DNA of 64,000 nt from CAZWLD01 sp964634685 (GCA_964634685.1 CAZWLD010000002.1:1-64000); one strand, 5' to 3'. Numbered from the stretch's first letter, positions 21,913 to 29,806 are shown. The notes: generated by a model from the sequence alone, not told the origin. Program-made: numbers and translations.

Positions 21913-22374
21913 TTAATCTTGCATTAACTTTAAAAGTTCGGGGATAATGTTATTTTTTGCGTTTATTGTAGCACCTAAATGCCACCCCTTGCGAACTTCT
22001 TTATTATCATCTACCAAAATTTGGAAACCGCCTAATTTCCTTGTGCAGTTGGCTTTTGTCGTGCCGTATTTCACAAGGTGAATTTCATCAAATGGGAAAT
22101 GATATTTTTCAAGCCATTCTCTTTTTGCTCTTCTTACCTCTATGTCATAGCCAACAGAAGAGCCTTTTGACAGCCAACTTGTAACCACAATTTTCCAACC
22201 GCAAGCCTTGAGAGCGTTCAGAATGTTTACAAGATTTTCCATATCGTAAAGAGGTTCCGCATTTATGTAGGGGCGTGGAGTTTCGCTTCTCAAGTCCTCT
22301 AACCAATTTGGAACGCCATAGAGGTCTGCAATAGTACCGTCCATATCAAAAACTAAAACTCTTGTATCTGTCAT
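21913..22374 (-). CDS. HAD-superfamily hydrolase, 5'-nucleotidase-like
   Basis: 153 aa. Motif I VFDMDGTIADLY (Asp10 nucleophile, Asp12 acid), motif II VTSW (~65), motif III Lys in LVKYGTTK and motif IV LVDDNKEVR. The small cap and the DxDGT-x-ADLYGVPNWL opening resemble phage and bacterial NT5C-type deoxynucleotidases that dephosphorylate nucleotides. It has its own promoter. Role in remodelling the dNTP pool is inferred. Confidence 0.85.
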   Translation of the reverse strand: MTDTRVLVFDMDGTIADLYGVPNWLEDLRSETPRPYINAEPLYDMENLVNILNALKACGWKIVVTSWLSKGSSVGYDIEVRRAKREWLEKYHFPFDEIHLVKYGTTKANCTRKLGGFQILVDDNKEVRKGWHLGATINAKNNIIPELLKLMQD

Positions 22375-22408
22375 AACTACCGACTCCTTTTCGTTTTTCT
22401 TTAATATA

Positions 22409-22437
22409 ATTATACAGCATTTTTATAAAAAAGTCAA
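22409..22437 (-). promoter_or_regulatory. Promoter with upstream TGCACAAA
   Basis: TTGACT-17-TATAAT; TGCACAAA at 22462-22469, 24 bases upstream. Confidence 0.85.
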
Positions 22438-22502
22438 TAGGTTTTTTGAAATTCAGCATTTTGCACAAAAGGGCATAGCAAATTTTTACGGGAAAAATGA
22501 AA

Positions 22503-22662
22503 TTTTACATTTTGTTCACAAATCTTTTACAAAAAATACTTGAAATGTTCATAATTGCGCAAATCGGGCGCTTGCGCCCAAAAAGGAGACGACGCAAAAT
22601 TATGAACAAATCAATACTTTTTTATGAACGAAATATAAAATTTTTGTAAAGTTTTTATGAAT
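22503..22662. repeat. Palindromic intergenic module 5
   Basis: Centre GGGCGC-TT-GCGCCC (22566-22579); arms TTTACAAAAAATACTTGAA, TGTTCATAATT and AATTATGAACAAATCAATAC, TTTTTGTAAAG. Confidence 0.75.
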
Positions 22663-22683
22663 GAAAAATGAACAAAAAATTAA

Positions 22684-22711
22684 AGGTCTGCCGCATTTCT
22701 GTGACAGACCT
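22684..22711 (-). terminator. Rho-independent terminator
   Basis: AGGTCTG / CAGACCT stem, TTTAATTTTTTG following on the minus strand. Confidence 0.8.
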
Positions 22712-22716
22712 GTGAA

Positions 22717-23079
22717 TTATTTGTTACGATGCTTTGTCAATTTTATGGAGTAATTGTTGCCGTTGTATGAAAATTTCATTTCGGTTTCATTAACAATTTC
22801 CTCAACAGAACAAACGTTTGAGAAGGCTTGTTCAATAATCGTTAACAATTCCTTCTTATCCTCGTCAACTTTTCGCTCTCTCTTGACGGGCTTGCGGGGT
22901 TCGAACTTATGTTCGTATCTCCTCTTGCACTCTTTGGACTTTTCCTCTATTGCCTTGACTTCGGGGAGGACAGATGTGCTGTTATCATCTTCGTACAACT
23001 GTTCCGCTTCTTCTCTTGTCAAGTCGAGTTTGTTCATAAAGAGAACAATCGTTTGCTCACGCTTTTCAGCTTTAGTCAA
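22717..23079 (-). CDS. Partner protein of wHTH paralog (pair 2), TTG start
   Basis: 120 aa. TTG start 8 bases after AAAGGGGG. TKAEKREQTIVLFMNKLDLT REEAEQLYEDDN, then a basic linker (RKPVKRERKVDEDKK) and beta end (KFSYNGNNYSIKLTKHRNK). Same plan as 19117-19530; both follow a wHTH paralog. Function unknown. Confidence 0.7.
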   Translation of the reverse strand: MTKAEKREQTIVLFMNKLDLTREEAEQLYEDDNSTSVLPEVKAIEEKSKECKRRYEHKFEPRKPVKRERKVDEDKKELLTIIEQAFSNVCSVEEIVNETEMKFSYNGNNYSIKLTKHRNK

Positions 23080-23097
23080 TTAAAAACCCCCTTTACA

Positions 23098-23121
23098 AGA
23101 GCGGAACAAATGCTCCGCTCT
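23098..23121 (-). terminator. Intergenic hairpin
   Basis: AGAGCGGA / TCCGCTCT stem between the pair genes; weak T-tract, so partial attenuation of the downstream gene is likely. Confidence 0.6.
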
Positions 23122-23139
23122 TTTCGGTTTAAGACTTTA

Positions 23140-23499
23140 TCAGACTACAACGGAGAAGTAGGACTTCTTCTTTTCAGTAGTCTTGACAATTCTGTCGGAG
23201 TGGTTAAGAATTGCGGACAGCTTCTGGCAGGAGTATTCCGCAAGGTCGGGAAAAGCCTTCTGCATTTCAGAAATTGTCATAGGCTTGCCACTCTCTGCAA
23301 GGTGGGAGCAGATAGTTTCGAGAATTGCAACGTTCTCGGTCTGTGTCTTAGTGGGCTTGACAGAAGAACGCTTGTTCTCAAGAAGCTCAATCTCGTGATT
23401 GATAAAAGCGATAAGAGTATCTGCATTGTCGGGAGCAGATGCGGAAACGAGTGCGAGGAGTGCGTTGAAATAATCCTTCTTAGTCATCTTAGTAGCCAT
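23140..23499 (-). CDS. wHTH-like paralog family protein (copy 4)
   Basis: 119 aa. MATKMTKKDYFNALLALVSA, ENKRSSVKPTKTQTE, ITISEMQKAFPDLAEYSCQK-type core, KKKSYFSV end: the closest relative of the protein at 19601. Two promoters upstream. Confidence 0.8.
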   Translation of the reverse strand: MATKMTKKDYFNALLALVSASAPDNADTLIAFINHEIELLENKRSSVKPTKTQTENVAILETICSHLAESGKPMTISEMQKAFPDLAEYSCQKLSAILNHSDRIVKTTEKKKSYFSVVV

Positions 23500-23548
23500 A
23501 GTTAATTACCTCTCTCTTTAAGTTATTGGGTGGTTTCTCTACTCTCTT

Positions 23549-23577
23549 ATTATACCACAGAGAAGGTGGTTTGTCAA
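23549..23577 (-). promoter_or_regulatory. Perfect consensus promoter
   Basis: TTGACA-17-TATAAT before the gene at 23140. Confidence 0.85.
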
Positions 23578-23651
23578 GACTTTTTGAAAAATTTTTTTGA
23601 GATTTTTTGAGCTTGCTTGACCTTGTGGCTCTCTCTCATTTCTGTAATTAT

Positions 23652-23680
23652 ATTATATCAAATTTTTTCAAAGATGTCTA
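23652..23680 (-). promoter_or_regulatory. Promoter
   Basis: TAGACA-17-TATAAT, second promoter for the gene at 23140. Confidence 0.65.
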
Positions 23681-23784
23681 TAGATTTTTTGTATTTCTTT
23701 TATGAAATAAATATGAATTGTTTTGCAAGAAAACAAATGTTCCTTGCAAAAATTGGTTGACAATGGCAGTTGACATTTAACAAA

Positions 23785-23971
23785 AATTTTACATTTCGGG
23801 AGCGGATCCGTTTATAAATTATTTACACTTTATTTACAAAAAAATATTGAAATGTTCATAATTTCGCAACATTCGGCGCCGCAGCGCCGGTCCAGGGTAC
23901 GCTCGCAAATTATGAACAAATCAATACTTTTTTGTAAATAATTTATGAACAAATGTAAATAATTTATGAAC
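23785..23971. repeat. Palindromic intergenic module 6
   Basis: Centre CGGCGC-CGCA-like GCGCCG (23874-23889); arms ATATTGAAATGTTCATAATT and AATTATGAACAAATCAATAC with TTTTTTGTAAATAATTTATG. Confidence 0.75.
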
Positions 23972-24028
23972 AGGTCGCCGCAGCGAATTTATGAACGAAT
24001 TGTAAATTTTATATTAACAGATAAAAAA

Positions 24029-24054
24029 TCACCCCGCATTTTTGTGCAGGGTGA
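24029..24054 (-). terminator. Rho-independent terminator
   Basis: TCACCCTGC / GCGGGGTGA stem then TTTTTT on the minus strand. Confidence 0.85.
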
Positions 24055-24069
24055 CGAATGAACATTTTA

Positions 24070-24822
24070 TTACTTAGTTGTTAAGTAAAGATTGCCATTT
24101 CTTGAAGTTTTTGTTACATAAGAGTAAGTTGACACTTTAACTTTATTAACAAAAACGTTCATAGTTTTTTCAACTTTGCGAGGTATCGAAACTTTTGTTT
24201 TATACTCCTTTTCGAGTTCCGCACCCTTTTCAACTGTCGCAAGTAAAATTTCAAGTTCAATCAAGCTATCAGCAAGGGCGGTATGCTCTTCCTCAAAATC
24301 TGTATTTTTTGTTATGAATTTGTAAACAGTTTCTGCTGTTGTGGAGTAGTTGCCTTTTTCGGTGAAATATTCGTGCTTTTCGCAAAAGTCGATATATTCA
24401 TCATTTATTAAGAAATTGTGAACATAACCTCTTATGTCAAAAATTGGAATGTTATCAAAAGGGTTGATACATTTGTACCAATCACAATTAGTTGTGAAAA
24501 CATTATCGTCAAAAGGCGAGTTGTAAGCATATGCACTTGAAACGCCGTACTTGTCAAAATCTCTTATCATCTCTTGACAGATATAACCAAATTTTGACAT
24601 TTTGGTTTTTCTCGCTCTCATACGGCTAACATAAAGAGGGCGTTTGTCTGCATAATAAGCAGAGTTAAAAAGCGGAATGTTATGCCATATCTGCTCCACA
24701 ACGAAATCCTTTGAAACAAGTGTTTCGTGCTTATCGGTGTCATAAATGGTATAACCGATATTGTAGCAAAAGGGCTTATTCAGAGAGCCTGCGGTTTCAG
24801 TGTCAAAAACAACAATAATCAT
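24070..24822 (-). CDS. DEDDh 3'-5' exonuclease (DnaQ-like)
   Basis: 250 aa. Exo I FDTETAG (Asp7, Glu9), Exo II region YNSPFDDN, Exo III EEEHTALADSLIELE with the His-x4-Asp pair. This is the proofreading/RNase T-type exonuclease fold and needs two metal ions. A ~50-residue C-terminal extension (VFVNKVKVSTYSYVTKTSRN) is basic and may bind nucleic acid. Single gene with its own promoter and terminator. Could trim DNA or RNA for nucleotide recycling; no polymerase is nearby. Confidence 0.85.
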   Translation of the reverse strand: MIIVVFDTETAGSLNKPFCYNIGYTIYDTDKHETLVSKDFVVEQIWHNIPLFNSAYYADKRPLYVSRMRARKTKMSKFGYICQEMIRDFDKYGVSSAYAYNSPFDDNVFTTNCDWYKCINPFDNIPIFDIRGYVHNFLINDEYIDFCEKHEYFTEKGNYSTTAETVYKFITKNTDFEEEHTALADSLIELEILLATVEKGAELEKEYKTKVSIPRKVEKTMNVFVNKVKVSTYSYVTKTSRNGNLYLTTK

Positions 24823-24862
24823 AGTAAAATCTACCTCTTTCTTTGATTTATCTTATGTACTA

Positions 24863-24891
24863 ATTATATCACATTCAAAAGCCTTTGTCAA
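24863..24891 (-). promoter_or_regulatory. Perfect consensus promoter with upstream TGCACAAA
   Basis: TTGACA-17-TATAAT; TGCACAAA at 24916-24923, 24 bases upstream, inside the 3' end of the next gene. Confidence 0.85.
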
Positions 24892-24909
24892 TAGGTTTTT
24901 GAAAATTTG

Positions 24910-25032
24910 TCATTCTGCACAAATCTTGCAGAGTTTTTTGTTCATATTGCGAACACGTCTGTGCCCCTCCTTTTTGGTATAAATACGATAACCAACAGAA
25001 TAAGTGTTCTTCTTGTAAGATGAATTTTTCAT
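24910..25032 (-). CDS. Small basic protein, 40 aa
   Basis: MKNSSYKKNTYSVGYRIYTK..., rich in Lys/Arg, with C-x-x-C near the end (LCKICAE). AAAGGAG upstream of the ATG. Possibly nucleic-acid or metal binding; too short to assign. Confidence 0.55.
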   Translation of the reverse strand: MKNSSYKKNTYSVGYRIYTKKEGHRRVRNMNKKLCKICAE

Positions 25033-25068
25033 ATCTTAACCGCTCCTTTATCTCATTTCGTTATACTA

Positions 25069-25097
25069 ATTATACCACATAGAAAAATACCATTCAA
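25069..25097 (-). promoter_or_regulatory. Promoter
   Basis: TTGAAT-17-TATAAT before the small basic gene. Confidence 0.75.
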
Positions 25098-25339
25098 TAA
25101 CAATCTCTAAAAGAATTATGAACTTTTTGAAAACTCATTTGCAAGAAACGTTTGTTCTTCTTGCAAAAACAGGTTGACAATAGCAGTTGACATTTAATAA
25201 CTCGTTCACATTTTAGGAGTTGACAATAGAGGTTTACAATTAACAATTTGTTCAAAAATTTTACCACTTTAACACTTTAGTGCGGTGAAACGCCAAAGCC
25301 TTGGTCGTTCACGAAAAATTTACAATTTCGGGATAAAAA

Positions 25340-25480
25340 TTAACAATTCGTTCACAAAAGTTTTACAAAAAAATATTGCAAAATTCATAATTTATTCACA
25401 AATGCGGCGCTGGGCGAAGGAAAAGGCGCCGCCAAAAGTCAATAGATAAAGTGTAAATAATTTGTAAATAAAATATGAAC
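25340..25480. repeat. Palindromic intergenic module 7
   Basis: Centre GCGGCGC ... GGCGCCGC (25404-25432); arms TTTTACAAAAAAATATTGCA, TTCATAATT and AAGTCAATAGATAAAG, TGTAAATAATTTGTAAAT. The 240 bases to its left are gene-free and carry further GTTCACA/TTTACA words. Confidence 0.7.
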
Positions 25481-25528
25481 GGTAAATGTGAACAATTTGT
25501 AAATTTTTATTTTTAAATTATGAACAAA

Positions 25529-25556
25529 ATGCAAGCCCGCTCCCGCAGACTTGCAT
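25529..25556 (-). terminator. Terminator hairpin
   Basis: ATGCAAG / CTTGCAT stem followed by TTTTG on the minus strand, 20 bases past the stop at 25578. Confidence 0.7.
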
Positions 25557-25577
25557 TTTTGAGATGTGAACAGATTG

Positions 25578-25934
25578 TTAAATTTCTATTATCTTTTTAG
25601 GAGCTGTTGTTGCTATTATTATATCATCTGAAAGATATTCGTTATCACCAAGCCATTCCAACAGCCTTACCTGTGAGGGCGTAAGAGAAATGATGTCAAG
25701 CAATTCACCGTCATTGTTTATAATTGAAAATGTCTTGCGGTTTGGTGTATCTTTCTTGTCAGGGATAAACACAATGCAAGAAGTCCAATGCTTACAATCG
25801 GGATAAATAACCTGTGTTATAAGGTCTATTGCTCCGACTTTTCCATTTGGCTTAGTTATCTTTTTGTATTTCCTTCCGAGATACACAAACTCTGTATCAA
25901 CCTCAATAGAATTAAAAGATTTTTCAGTAATCAT
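25578..25934 (-). CDS. Hypothetical protein with beta-domain-like N-terminus
   Basis: 118 aa. SFNSIEVDTEFVYLGRKYKK ITKPNGKVGAIDL resembles the FxxLxxGxxFxYxxxxYIKI family, followed by a distinct C-terminal helix (SLTPSQVRLLEWLGDNEYLS). Own promoter. Function unknown. Confidence 0.65.
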   Translation of the reverse strand: MITEKSFNSIEVDTEFVYLGRKYKKITKPNGKVGAIDLITQVIYPDCKHWTSCIVFIPDKKDTPNRKTFSIINNDGELLDIISLTPSQVRLLEWLGDNEYLSDDIIIATTAPKKIIEI

Positions 25935-25971
25935 AATACATTTACCTCTTTCTTTGTTTTATTGTACTCTT

Positions 25972-26000
25972 ATTATACCACACTTTAGGGGTCTTGTCAA
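25972..26000 (-). promoter_or_regulatory. Perfect consensus promoter
   Basis: TTGACA-17-TATAAT before the gene at 25578; also lies just beyond the stop of the gene at 26023. Confidence 0.85.
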
Positions 26001-26022
26001 CCCCTAAAATATGAATTTTTTG

Positions 26023-26154
26023 TTAATCTTCCCAACAAGCACACTCCTCTACATCAAAAAAGTCAATACCGTTCTCCTTGCAAAATCTGACAAGGTTTCC
26101 CATATCAGTAGCAGTGCGAGCCTCACGATACATAACAATAGCCTTTTCAAACAT
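26023..26154 (-). CDS. Small protein, 43 aa
   Basis: MFEKAIVMYREARTATDMGN LVRFCKENGIDFFDVEECAC WED. ATG 26154 (or ATG two codons earlier) after AAAGGA. Helical; Cys at the end. Function unknown. Confidence 0.6.
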   Translation of the reverse strand: MFEKAIVMYREARTATDMGNLVRFCKENGIDFFDVEECACWED

Positions 26155-26187
26155 AATCATCAAATCCTTTCGTTTTTCTTTAATATT

Positions 26188-26216
26188 ATTATACACCATT
26201 TCAAGGTGAATGTCAA
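26188..26216 (-). promoter_or_regulatory. Perfect consensus promoter
   Basis: TTGACA-17-TATAAT; leader ATTAAAGAAAAACGAAAGG shared with the promoter at 26929. Confidence 0.85.
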
Positions 26217-26227
26217 TGAACAAATTG

Positions 26228-26431
26228 TTAATTTTTTGCGAGATTTTTGTAACAGAATAGAAGTTCATTTGTTCCGATTATGCGGACTATGCAAATGCGA
26301 ACTTCTCCTTTTCTGATAACTTCTACAAGCGTATATTTACGCTGTATCTGCCCTGCAAAAAGTTCTTGCTCTGTGATTTGCCCTTTTGTTTTATATTTGA
26401 CATTCCCCAAACCTGTAAAGACCTTTATCAT
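26228..26431 (-). CDS. Small beta-rich protein, 67 aa
   Basis: MIKVFTGLGNVKYKTKGQIT EQELFAGQIQ..., ATG after AAAAGGAG. Five predicted short strands. Function unknown. Confidence 0.65.
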   Translation of the reverse strand: MIKVFTGLGNVKYKTKGQITEQELFAGQIQRKYTLVEVIRKGEVRICIVRIIGTNELLFCYKNLAKN

Positions 26432-26464
26432 AAGTTTATCACTCCTTTTGTTTTCTGTAATTAT

Positions 26465-26493
26465 ATTATACAGCTTTTTTCGGGGAATGTCAA
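26465..26493 (-). promoter_or_regulatory. Perfect consensus promoter
   Basis: TTGACA-17-TATAAT before the gene at 26228. Confidence 0.85.
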
Positions 26494-26508
26494 TGAACAA
26501 ATTGTAAA

Positions 26509-26895
26509 TTATTCGTTATCTTCTTCCCATTCAGTAGGGTTATATTGTTTTGAGAGCCAAACTTGAATTGACAAATTTGTCTTTCGGGGCATTGCGTACT
26601 TATCACAATTCTTAGAATTAGCAATTTCCGCCTTTGGCATTTTCTTGTGTTCTGCTCTTGTACCTTTGTAAAAGTGCAAATTAGCGGTCTGAAAAACATT
26701 CGGCTGATGTTCTGTATCATCAATAAAATACATATTACCGCCACAGCCTGCAAGACCGTTTGCCCAATTTTCATAGGCATTATAAGCCTTTTCACCTAAA
26801 GAGGAGCCATTGCCCATTGCGAAAAAACCGCACTCAATAAAATCAGCTAAATCCCTATCAGTCATTTTGTTCATAATGTATTCAAAGTTTGTCAT
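26509..26895 (-). CDS. Hypothetical protein, 128 aa
   Basis: MTNFEYIMNKMTDRDLADFI ECGFF resembles phage proteins with an N-terminal (M/L)-T-D-x-x-LA-x-F motif; middle Gly-rich (NGLAGCGGNMYF), basic C-terminal part (YKGTRAEHKKMP). ATG 26895 after AAAGGA. Function unknown. Confidence 0.65.
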   Translation of the reverse strand: MTNFEYIMNKMTDRDLADFIECGFFAMGNGSSLGEKAYNAYENWANGLAGCGGNMYFIDDTEHQPNVFQTANLHFYKGTRAEHKKMPKAEIANSKNCDKYAMPRKTNLSIQVWLSKQYNPTEWEEDNE

Positions 26896-26928
26896 AGTAA
26901 TCAATTCCTTTCGTTTTTCTTTAATATT

Positions 26929-26957
26929 ATTATACACCATAATAAGAAAAATGTCAA
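26929..26957 (-). promoter_or_regulatory. Perfect consensus promoter with upstream TGCACAAA
   Basis: TTGACA-17-TATAAT; TGCACAAA at 26988-26995, 30 bases upstream. Confidence 0.85.
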
Positions 26958-26999
26958 GCCTTTTTTCAAAATTTTTTTTCGTCATTTTGCACAAATTTT

Positions 27000-27250
27000 C
27001 GTTCATAAAAAATTTACATTTGTTCATAAAAAATTTACAAATTTCGGGAAAAAATTTTACATTTCGTTCATAAAATATTTACAAAAAATTTTCTTTTTAT
27101 TCACAATTTGTTCACACAATGCGGACCGCGCCCACCAAAAGCGGTCCGCAAAAGTCAATGAATTTTTTGTGAATTTTTTGTAAATAATTTATGAACAAAG
27201 TTCATAATTGAAATATGAACTAAATGTAAATAAATTATGAACGAAATATT
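27000..27250. repeat. Palindromic intergenic module 8
   Basis: Perfect 9-bp centre GCGGACCGC ... GCGGTCCGC (27121-27149). Arms hold several copies of TTCATAAAA-TTTACA and TGTAAATAATTTATGAAC words, the longest arms of the set. Confidence 0.75.
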
Positions 27251-27299
27251 AACAATTAAAATATGAACTAAATGTAAATTTTCTATTAAGACGTATAAA

Positions 27300-27326
27300 G
27301 CAAGCCGCATTTTTTGTGCAACTTGC
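27300..27326 (-). terminator. Terminator hairpin
   Basis: GGCAAG / CTTGC(TTT) stem on the minus strand, downstream of the gene at 27355. Confidence 0.65.
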
Positions 27327-27354
27327 CTTATGTCTAAATTATGAACTTTTTGTA

Positions 27355-27831
27355 TCACAGATTTTTACTTTCTGTTACGAAATATTTTGCGTTAAATCTT
27401 TCGGCTATTGCTTTAACAAAAGCACTTTCTTTTTGAGTAGCACAGTAAATATTAAATATTGTGTACTTTTCATCAGATGAAATTATCCAATTGTGAGGAA
27501 TGTCAAAATTTTCCAATTCATTTGCAAGACTATTTGTACATTTTTCATTCACAGTTAATTCAACTTTCCACAATTTGTCTTTTCTCATTTTTTCTTCTAT
27601 GAACTTAACCACATATACACCGATTAAATTGCAGAGTGCAACAATGCCCGCCTTTGTAAAAAGTTCCAATTCACAATTCATATATACAAGAACAATTGTG
27701 TAAAGTCCAAAAGCAAGGGCGTTTATAAGTGCCGCAGAAATTTTACCACACTTTATTGTGCAAATGCTTTTAACAGTCTGAATAATTACGTTGAGAACAT
27801 TGAGAATAATAAAAACAGCTAACAGTTTCAT
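27355..27831 (-). CDS. UPF0316/DUF5698-like membrane protein
   Basis: 158 aa. Three N-terminal spans (LLAVFIILNVLNVIIQTV; KISAALINALAFGLYTIVLV; AGIVALCNLIGVYVVKFI) with the VIIQTVKSICTIKCGKISAA signature of this family, then a soluble ACT-like tail (LWKVELTVNEKC ... YFVTESKNL). Start ATG 27831 with GGAAAAGGTG. Membrane role unknown even in the family. Confidence 0.75.
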   Translation of the reverse strand: MKLLAVFIILNVLNVIIQTVKSICTIKCGKISAALINALAFGLYTIVLVYMNCELELFTKAGIVALCNLIGVYVVKFIEEKMRKDKLWKVELTVNEKCTNSLANELENFDIPHNWIISSDEKYTIFNIYCATQKESAFVKAIAERFNAKYFVTESKNL

Positions 27832-27865
27832 ATATAACACCTTTTCCTTTTCTTTTGATATATAT

Positions 27866-27894
27866 ATTATATCATATATTTTTAATAAAATCAA
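27866..27894 (-). promoter_or_regulatory. Promoter
   Basis: TTGATT-17-TATAAT before the membrane protein gene. Confidence 0.8.
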
Positions 27895-27905
27895 TTAAGC
27901 TTTTC

Positions 27906-27939
27906 ATATGGGAGCGGATTTCCTTTTCCGCTCCCATAT
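27906..27939 (-). terminator. Strong hairpin terminator
   Basis: ATATGGGAGCGG / CCGCTCCCATAT perfect 12-bp stem directly beyond the stop at 27943; T-tract weak. Confidence 0.75.
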
Positions 27940-27942
27940 ATC

Positions 27943-28098
27943 TTAGAACTCTGCTGTCACTCTGTGGTGAGCAAAAAGTCTTGCGTGAGGAACAACCTTG
28001 CTTTTCTGCAAATCGTCAAAGAACTTGAGTGCCTTAGCGATATCATAGAAAACCTCGTCCTTTACCTCTCCATTGAAAAACATCTTTACAATAAACAT
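27943..28098 (-). CDS. Small basic protein, 51 aa
   Basis: MFIVKMFFNGEVKDEVFYDI AKALKFFDDLQKSKVVPHAR LFAHHRVTAEF. Own promoter and terminator. AAGAGGTTG before the ATG. Function unknown. Confidence 0.65.
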   Translation of the reverse strand: MFIVKMFFNGEVKDEVFYDIAKALKFFDDLQKSKVVPHARLFAHHRVTAEF

Positions 28099-28159
28099 AA
28101 TCAAACAACCTCTTTCGTTAGTTTTATTCGTAAGGTCTTTGTGATTTCCTTACAATACT

Positions 28160-28188
28160 ATTATACTATATCTATACTATAATGTCAA
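28160..28188 (-). promoter_or_regulatory. Perfect consensus promoter
   Basis: TTGACA-17-TATAAT; a TACACAAA variant of the upstream element lies about 34 bases upstream. Confidence 0.85.
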
Positions 28189-28278
28189 GCCTTTTTTAAA
28201 ATTTTTTTGGTTTCTCCTTTTTACACAAAAGAGGTCTCTATTTTTAGCCATTTTGCATAAACTACATAATACTCTGTT

Positions 28279-28410
28279 ACTTAAACGTTTTCGTAATTTC
28301 GGGAGTGAATACTTTAATGCTTTAAAGCGTTATCGCTTTAATTTTTTATTACTTTAGCACTTTAAAGCGTGTTTTCGGTGGCAGAACAGGCGTTCTCGGA
28401 AACATTTGTT
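28279..28410. repeat. Intergenic module N, partial copy
   Basis: Contains ACTTAAACGTTTTCGTAA and CGTTCTCGGAAACATTTGTTC, the outer words of the three fuller copies to the right, with TTTAAAGC repeats between. No gene. Confidence 0.6.
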
Positions 28411-28433
28411 CTGTTATTCAGATAGAAAAAAAA

Positions 28434-28453
28434 GAGAGAACTTTCGTTCTCCC
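28434..28453 (-). terminator. Rho-independent terminator
   Basis: GGGAGAAC / GTTCTCTC stem with GAAA tetraloop, then eight T on the minus strand. Confidence 0.9.
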
Positions 28454-28467
28454 CTTTTTCTTTTGGA

Positions 28468-28671
28468 TTATTCGTCATAATCCTCGTGATGTGCATAGAA
28501 ATAATGTGCACCGTTTTCAAATGAATGAGTAAAGGTAAAGCCCTCTTCGGTCTCTGCCTCTCCGATTTGGCACTCAACATCTTCGACAGTCTCAAGTAAG
28601 ATATCTCCCCACATAGAAGAAGCGTAAACAGTAGCACCTTCCATAACAAGTTCCATAGCAAAATCAAACAT
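28468..28671 (-). CDS. Small acidic protein, 67 aa
   Basis: MFDFAMELVMEGATVYASSM..., acidic (GEAETEEGF), His/Tyr-rich end. AAGAGGTT upstream. Weakly similar in plan to the two genes to its right. Function unknown. Confidence 0.65.
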   Translation of the reverse strand: MFDFAMELVMEGATVYASSMWGDILLETVEDVECQIGEAETEEGFTFTHSFENGAHYFYAHHEDYDE

Positions 28672-28726
28672 TTTTCATAACCTCTTTCATTAAGTATTTG
28701 GTCTCTCTCGACCTTTTCTGTATATT

Positions 28727-28755
28727 ATTATACACCCAAATTGAAAAAATGTCAA
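28727..28755 (-). promoter_or_regulatory. Perfect consensus promoter with TGCACAAA
   Basis: TTGACA-17-TATAAT; TGCACAAA at 28781-28788 with TTTTGTGCA 25 bases further, forming an inverted pair. Confidence 0.85.
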
Positions 28756-28860
28756 TGCTTTTTTTAGTGTTTCTACGTTTTGCACAAAAGATTTTTATTT
28801 CATAGTATCTCTTTTGTGCAGATTATACAATAGAATAAAACATCTTAGCACATTTGTTCT

Positions 28861-29035
28861 ACTTAAACGTTTTCGTAAACAATGTGTATCTAAATGTAAA
28901 ACTTTTATTAACATAGTTGACAATTATTTCAGGAAATGAAACGTTTGTTCTATCTCTGTTGTTCACAGAAAAATAAATATTTGTTAACAGTTTGTTCATA
29001 AATCTCGATGCCAAAACAATCGTTCTCGTAAAACA
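28861..29035. repeat. Intergenic module N, copy 1
   Basis: Ordered words: ACTTAAACGTTTTCGTAAA, GTTGACAATT, TTTCAGGAA, AAATAAATATTTGTTAACAG, TTTGTTCATAA, CGTTCTCG, ACAAATGTTCT. No gene. Confidence 0.7.
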
Positions 29036-29060
29036 AATGTTCTACTAATAAGAACAAAAA

Positions 29061-29080
29061 GAGAGAACTTTCGTTCTCTC
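29061..29080 (-). terminator. Rho-independent terminator
   Basis: GAGAGAAC / GTTCTCTC stem with GAAA loop, T-rich afterwards on the minus strand. Confidence 0.85.
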
Positions 29081-29087
29081 TTGCTTA

Positions 29088-29375
29088 TTATTCTCTGTCA
29101 AAACTTTTCCAATTTAATGTAATTTTGCAACCGTCAATTACATAGTAATGAGCAAATGTCTCTAATGAAAATTCTGTGCTTGTTTTGTCCTCATTCTCTA
29201 CAATGTAATTGTAAAGCTTTTCGACTAAATCGTGTCTATTGTATACTCTGTCTGCACCGTCAACGTAAACATCATTGAAATAGATGTCAATAAAAGCATT
29301 ATTCTCATAAGCCTTGTAAGTTACATCACCGAAAACGTAAAGAATGGAAAGCATTTCAATAATATTGTTAAGCAT
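29088..29375 (-). CDS. Hypothetical protein, 95 aa, paralog of next gene
   Basis: MLNNIIEMLSILYVFGDVTY KAYENNAFIDIYFND..., helix then beta-hairpins. Aligns with the 29807 protein (MFEKLMAMVKALVEVEDVYY REYDNVLYITVDDF). Start ATG 29375 with AGAGGT. Function unknown. Confidence 0.7.
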   Translation of the reverse strand: MLNNIIEMLSILYVFGDVTYKAYENNAFIDIYFNDVYVDGADRVYNRHDLVEKLYNYIVENEDKTSTEFSLETFAHYYVIDGCKITLNWKSFDRE

Positions 29376-29421
29376 TGTAATTACCTCTCTTTGTAAGTGT
29401 TTTGTTTTATTTACTATACTA

Positions 29422-29450
29422 ATTATACTGCTAAACAAAAGAAAAGTCAA
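29422..29450 (-). promoter_or_regulatory. Consensus promoter with TGCACAAA
   Basis: TTGACT-17-TATAAT; TGCACAAA at 29476-29483 and inverse TTTTGTGCA about 27 bases further. Confidence 0.85.
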
Positions 29451-29554
29451 TGCTTTTTTAGCATTTTTTATGTTTTGCACAAAACTTTTTTCTTAGAAGC
29501 CTCTTTTTTGTGCAGAATGTACAATAATTTTGCTGCCCGCAAAACATTTGTGCC

Positions 29555-29750
29555 ACTTAAACGTTTTCGTAAATATTCTATTTGGATATTGTAAAATTTT
29601 TATTAACAAAGTTGACAATTGTTTACCTCTATTTCAGGAACAAAACGTTTGTTCTACAATCTACAATTCACGAAAAAATAAATATTTGTTCACAGTTTGT
29701 TCACATTTCTCGGACTCGAACAAACGTTCTCGGAAACATTTGTTCTGTTG
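29555..29750. repeat. Intergenic module N, copy 2
   Basis: Same ordered words as copy 1, including ACTTAAACGTTTTCGTAAA, GTTGACAATTG, TTTCAGGAA and CGTTCTCGGAAACATTTGTTC. Confidence 0.7.
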
Positions 29751-29762
29751 CTTAGATAAAGA

Positions 29763-29794
29763 AAAGAGAGAACATTTGTTTTTGTCCTCTCTTT
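29763..29794 (-). terminator. Terminator hairpin
   Basis: AAAGAGAG / CTCTCTTT stem downstream of the stop at 29807. Confidence 0.7.
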
Positions 29795-29806
29795 TTCTTG
29801 TTTATT

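Noticed and set aside
27155..27358. Minus-strand 67-residue open frame
   Set aside because: It lies inside palindromic module 8; the sequence is a hydrophobic translation of TTTACA/TTCATA words with no ribosome site.
28861..29035. Plus-strand promoter from the TTGACA in module N
   Set aside because: No -10 box at 16-18 bases downstream in any copy.
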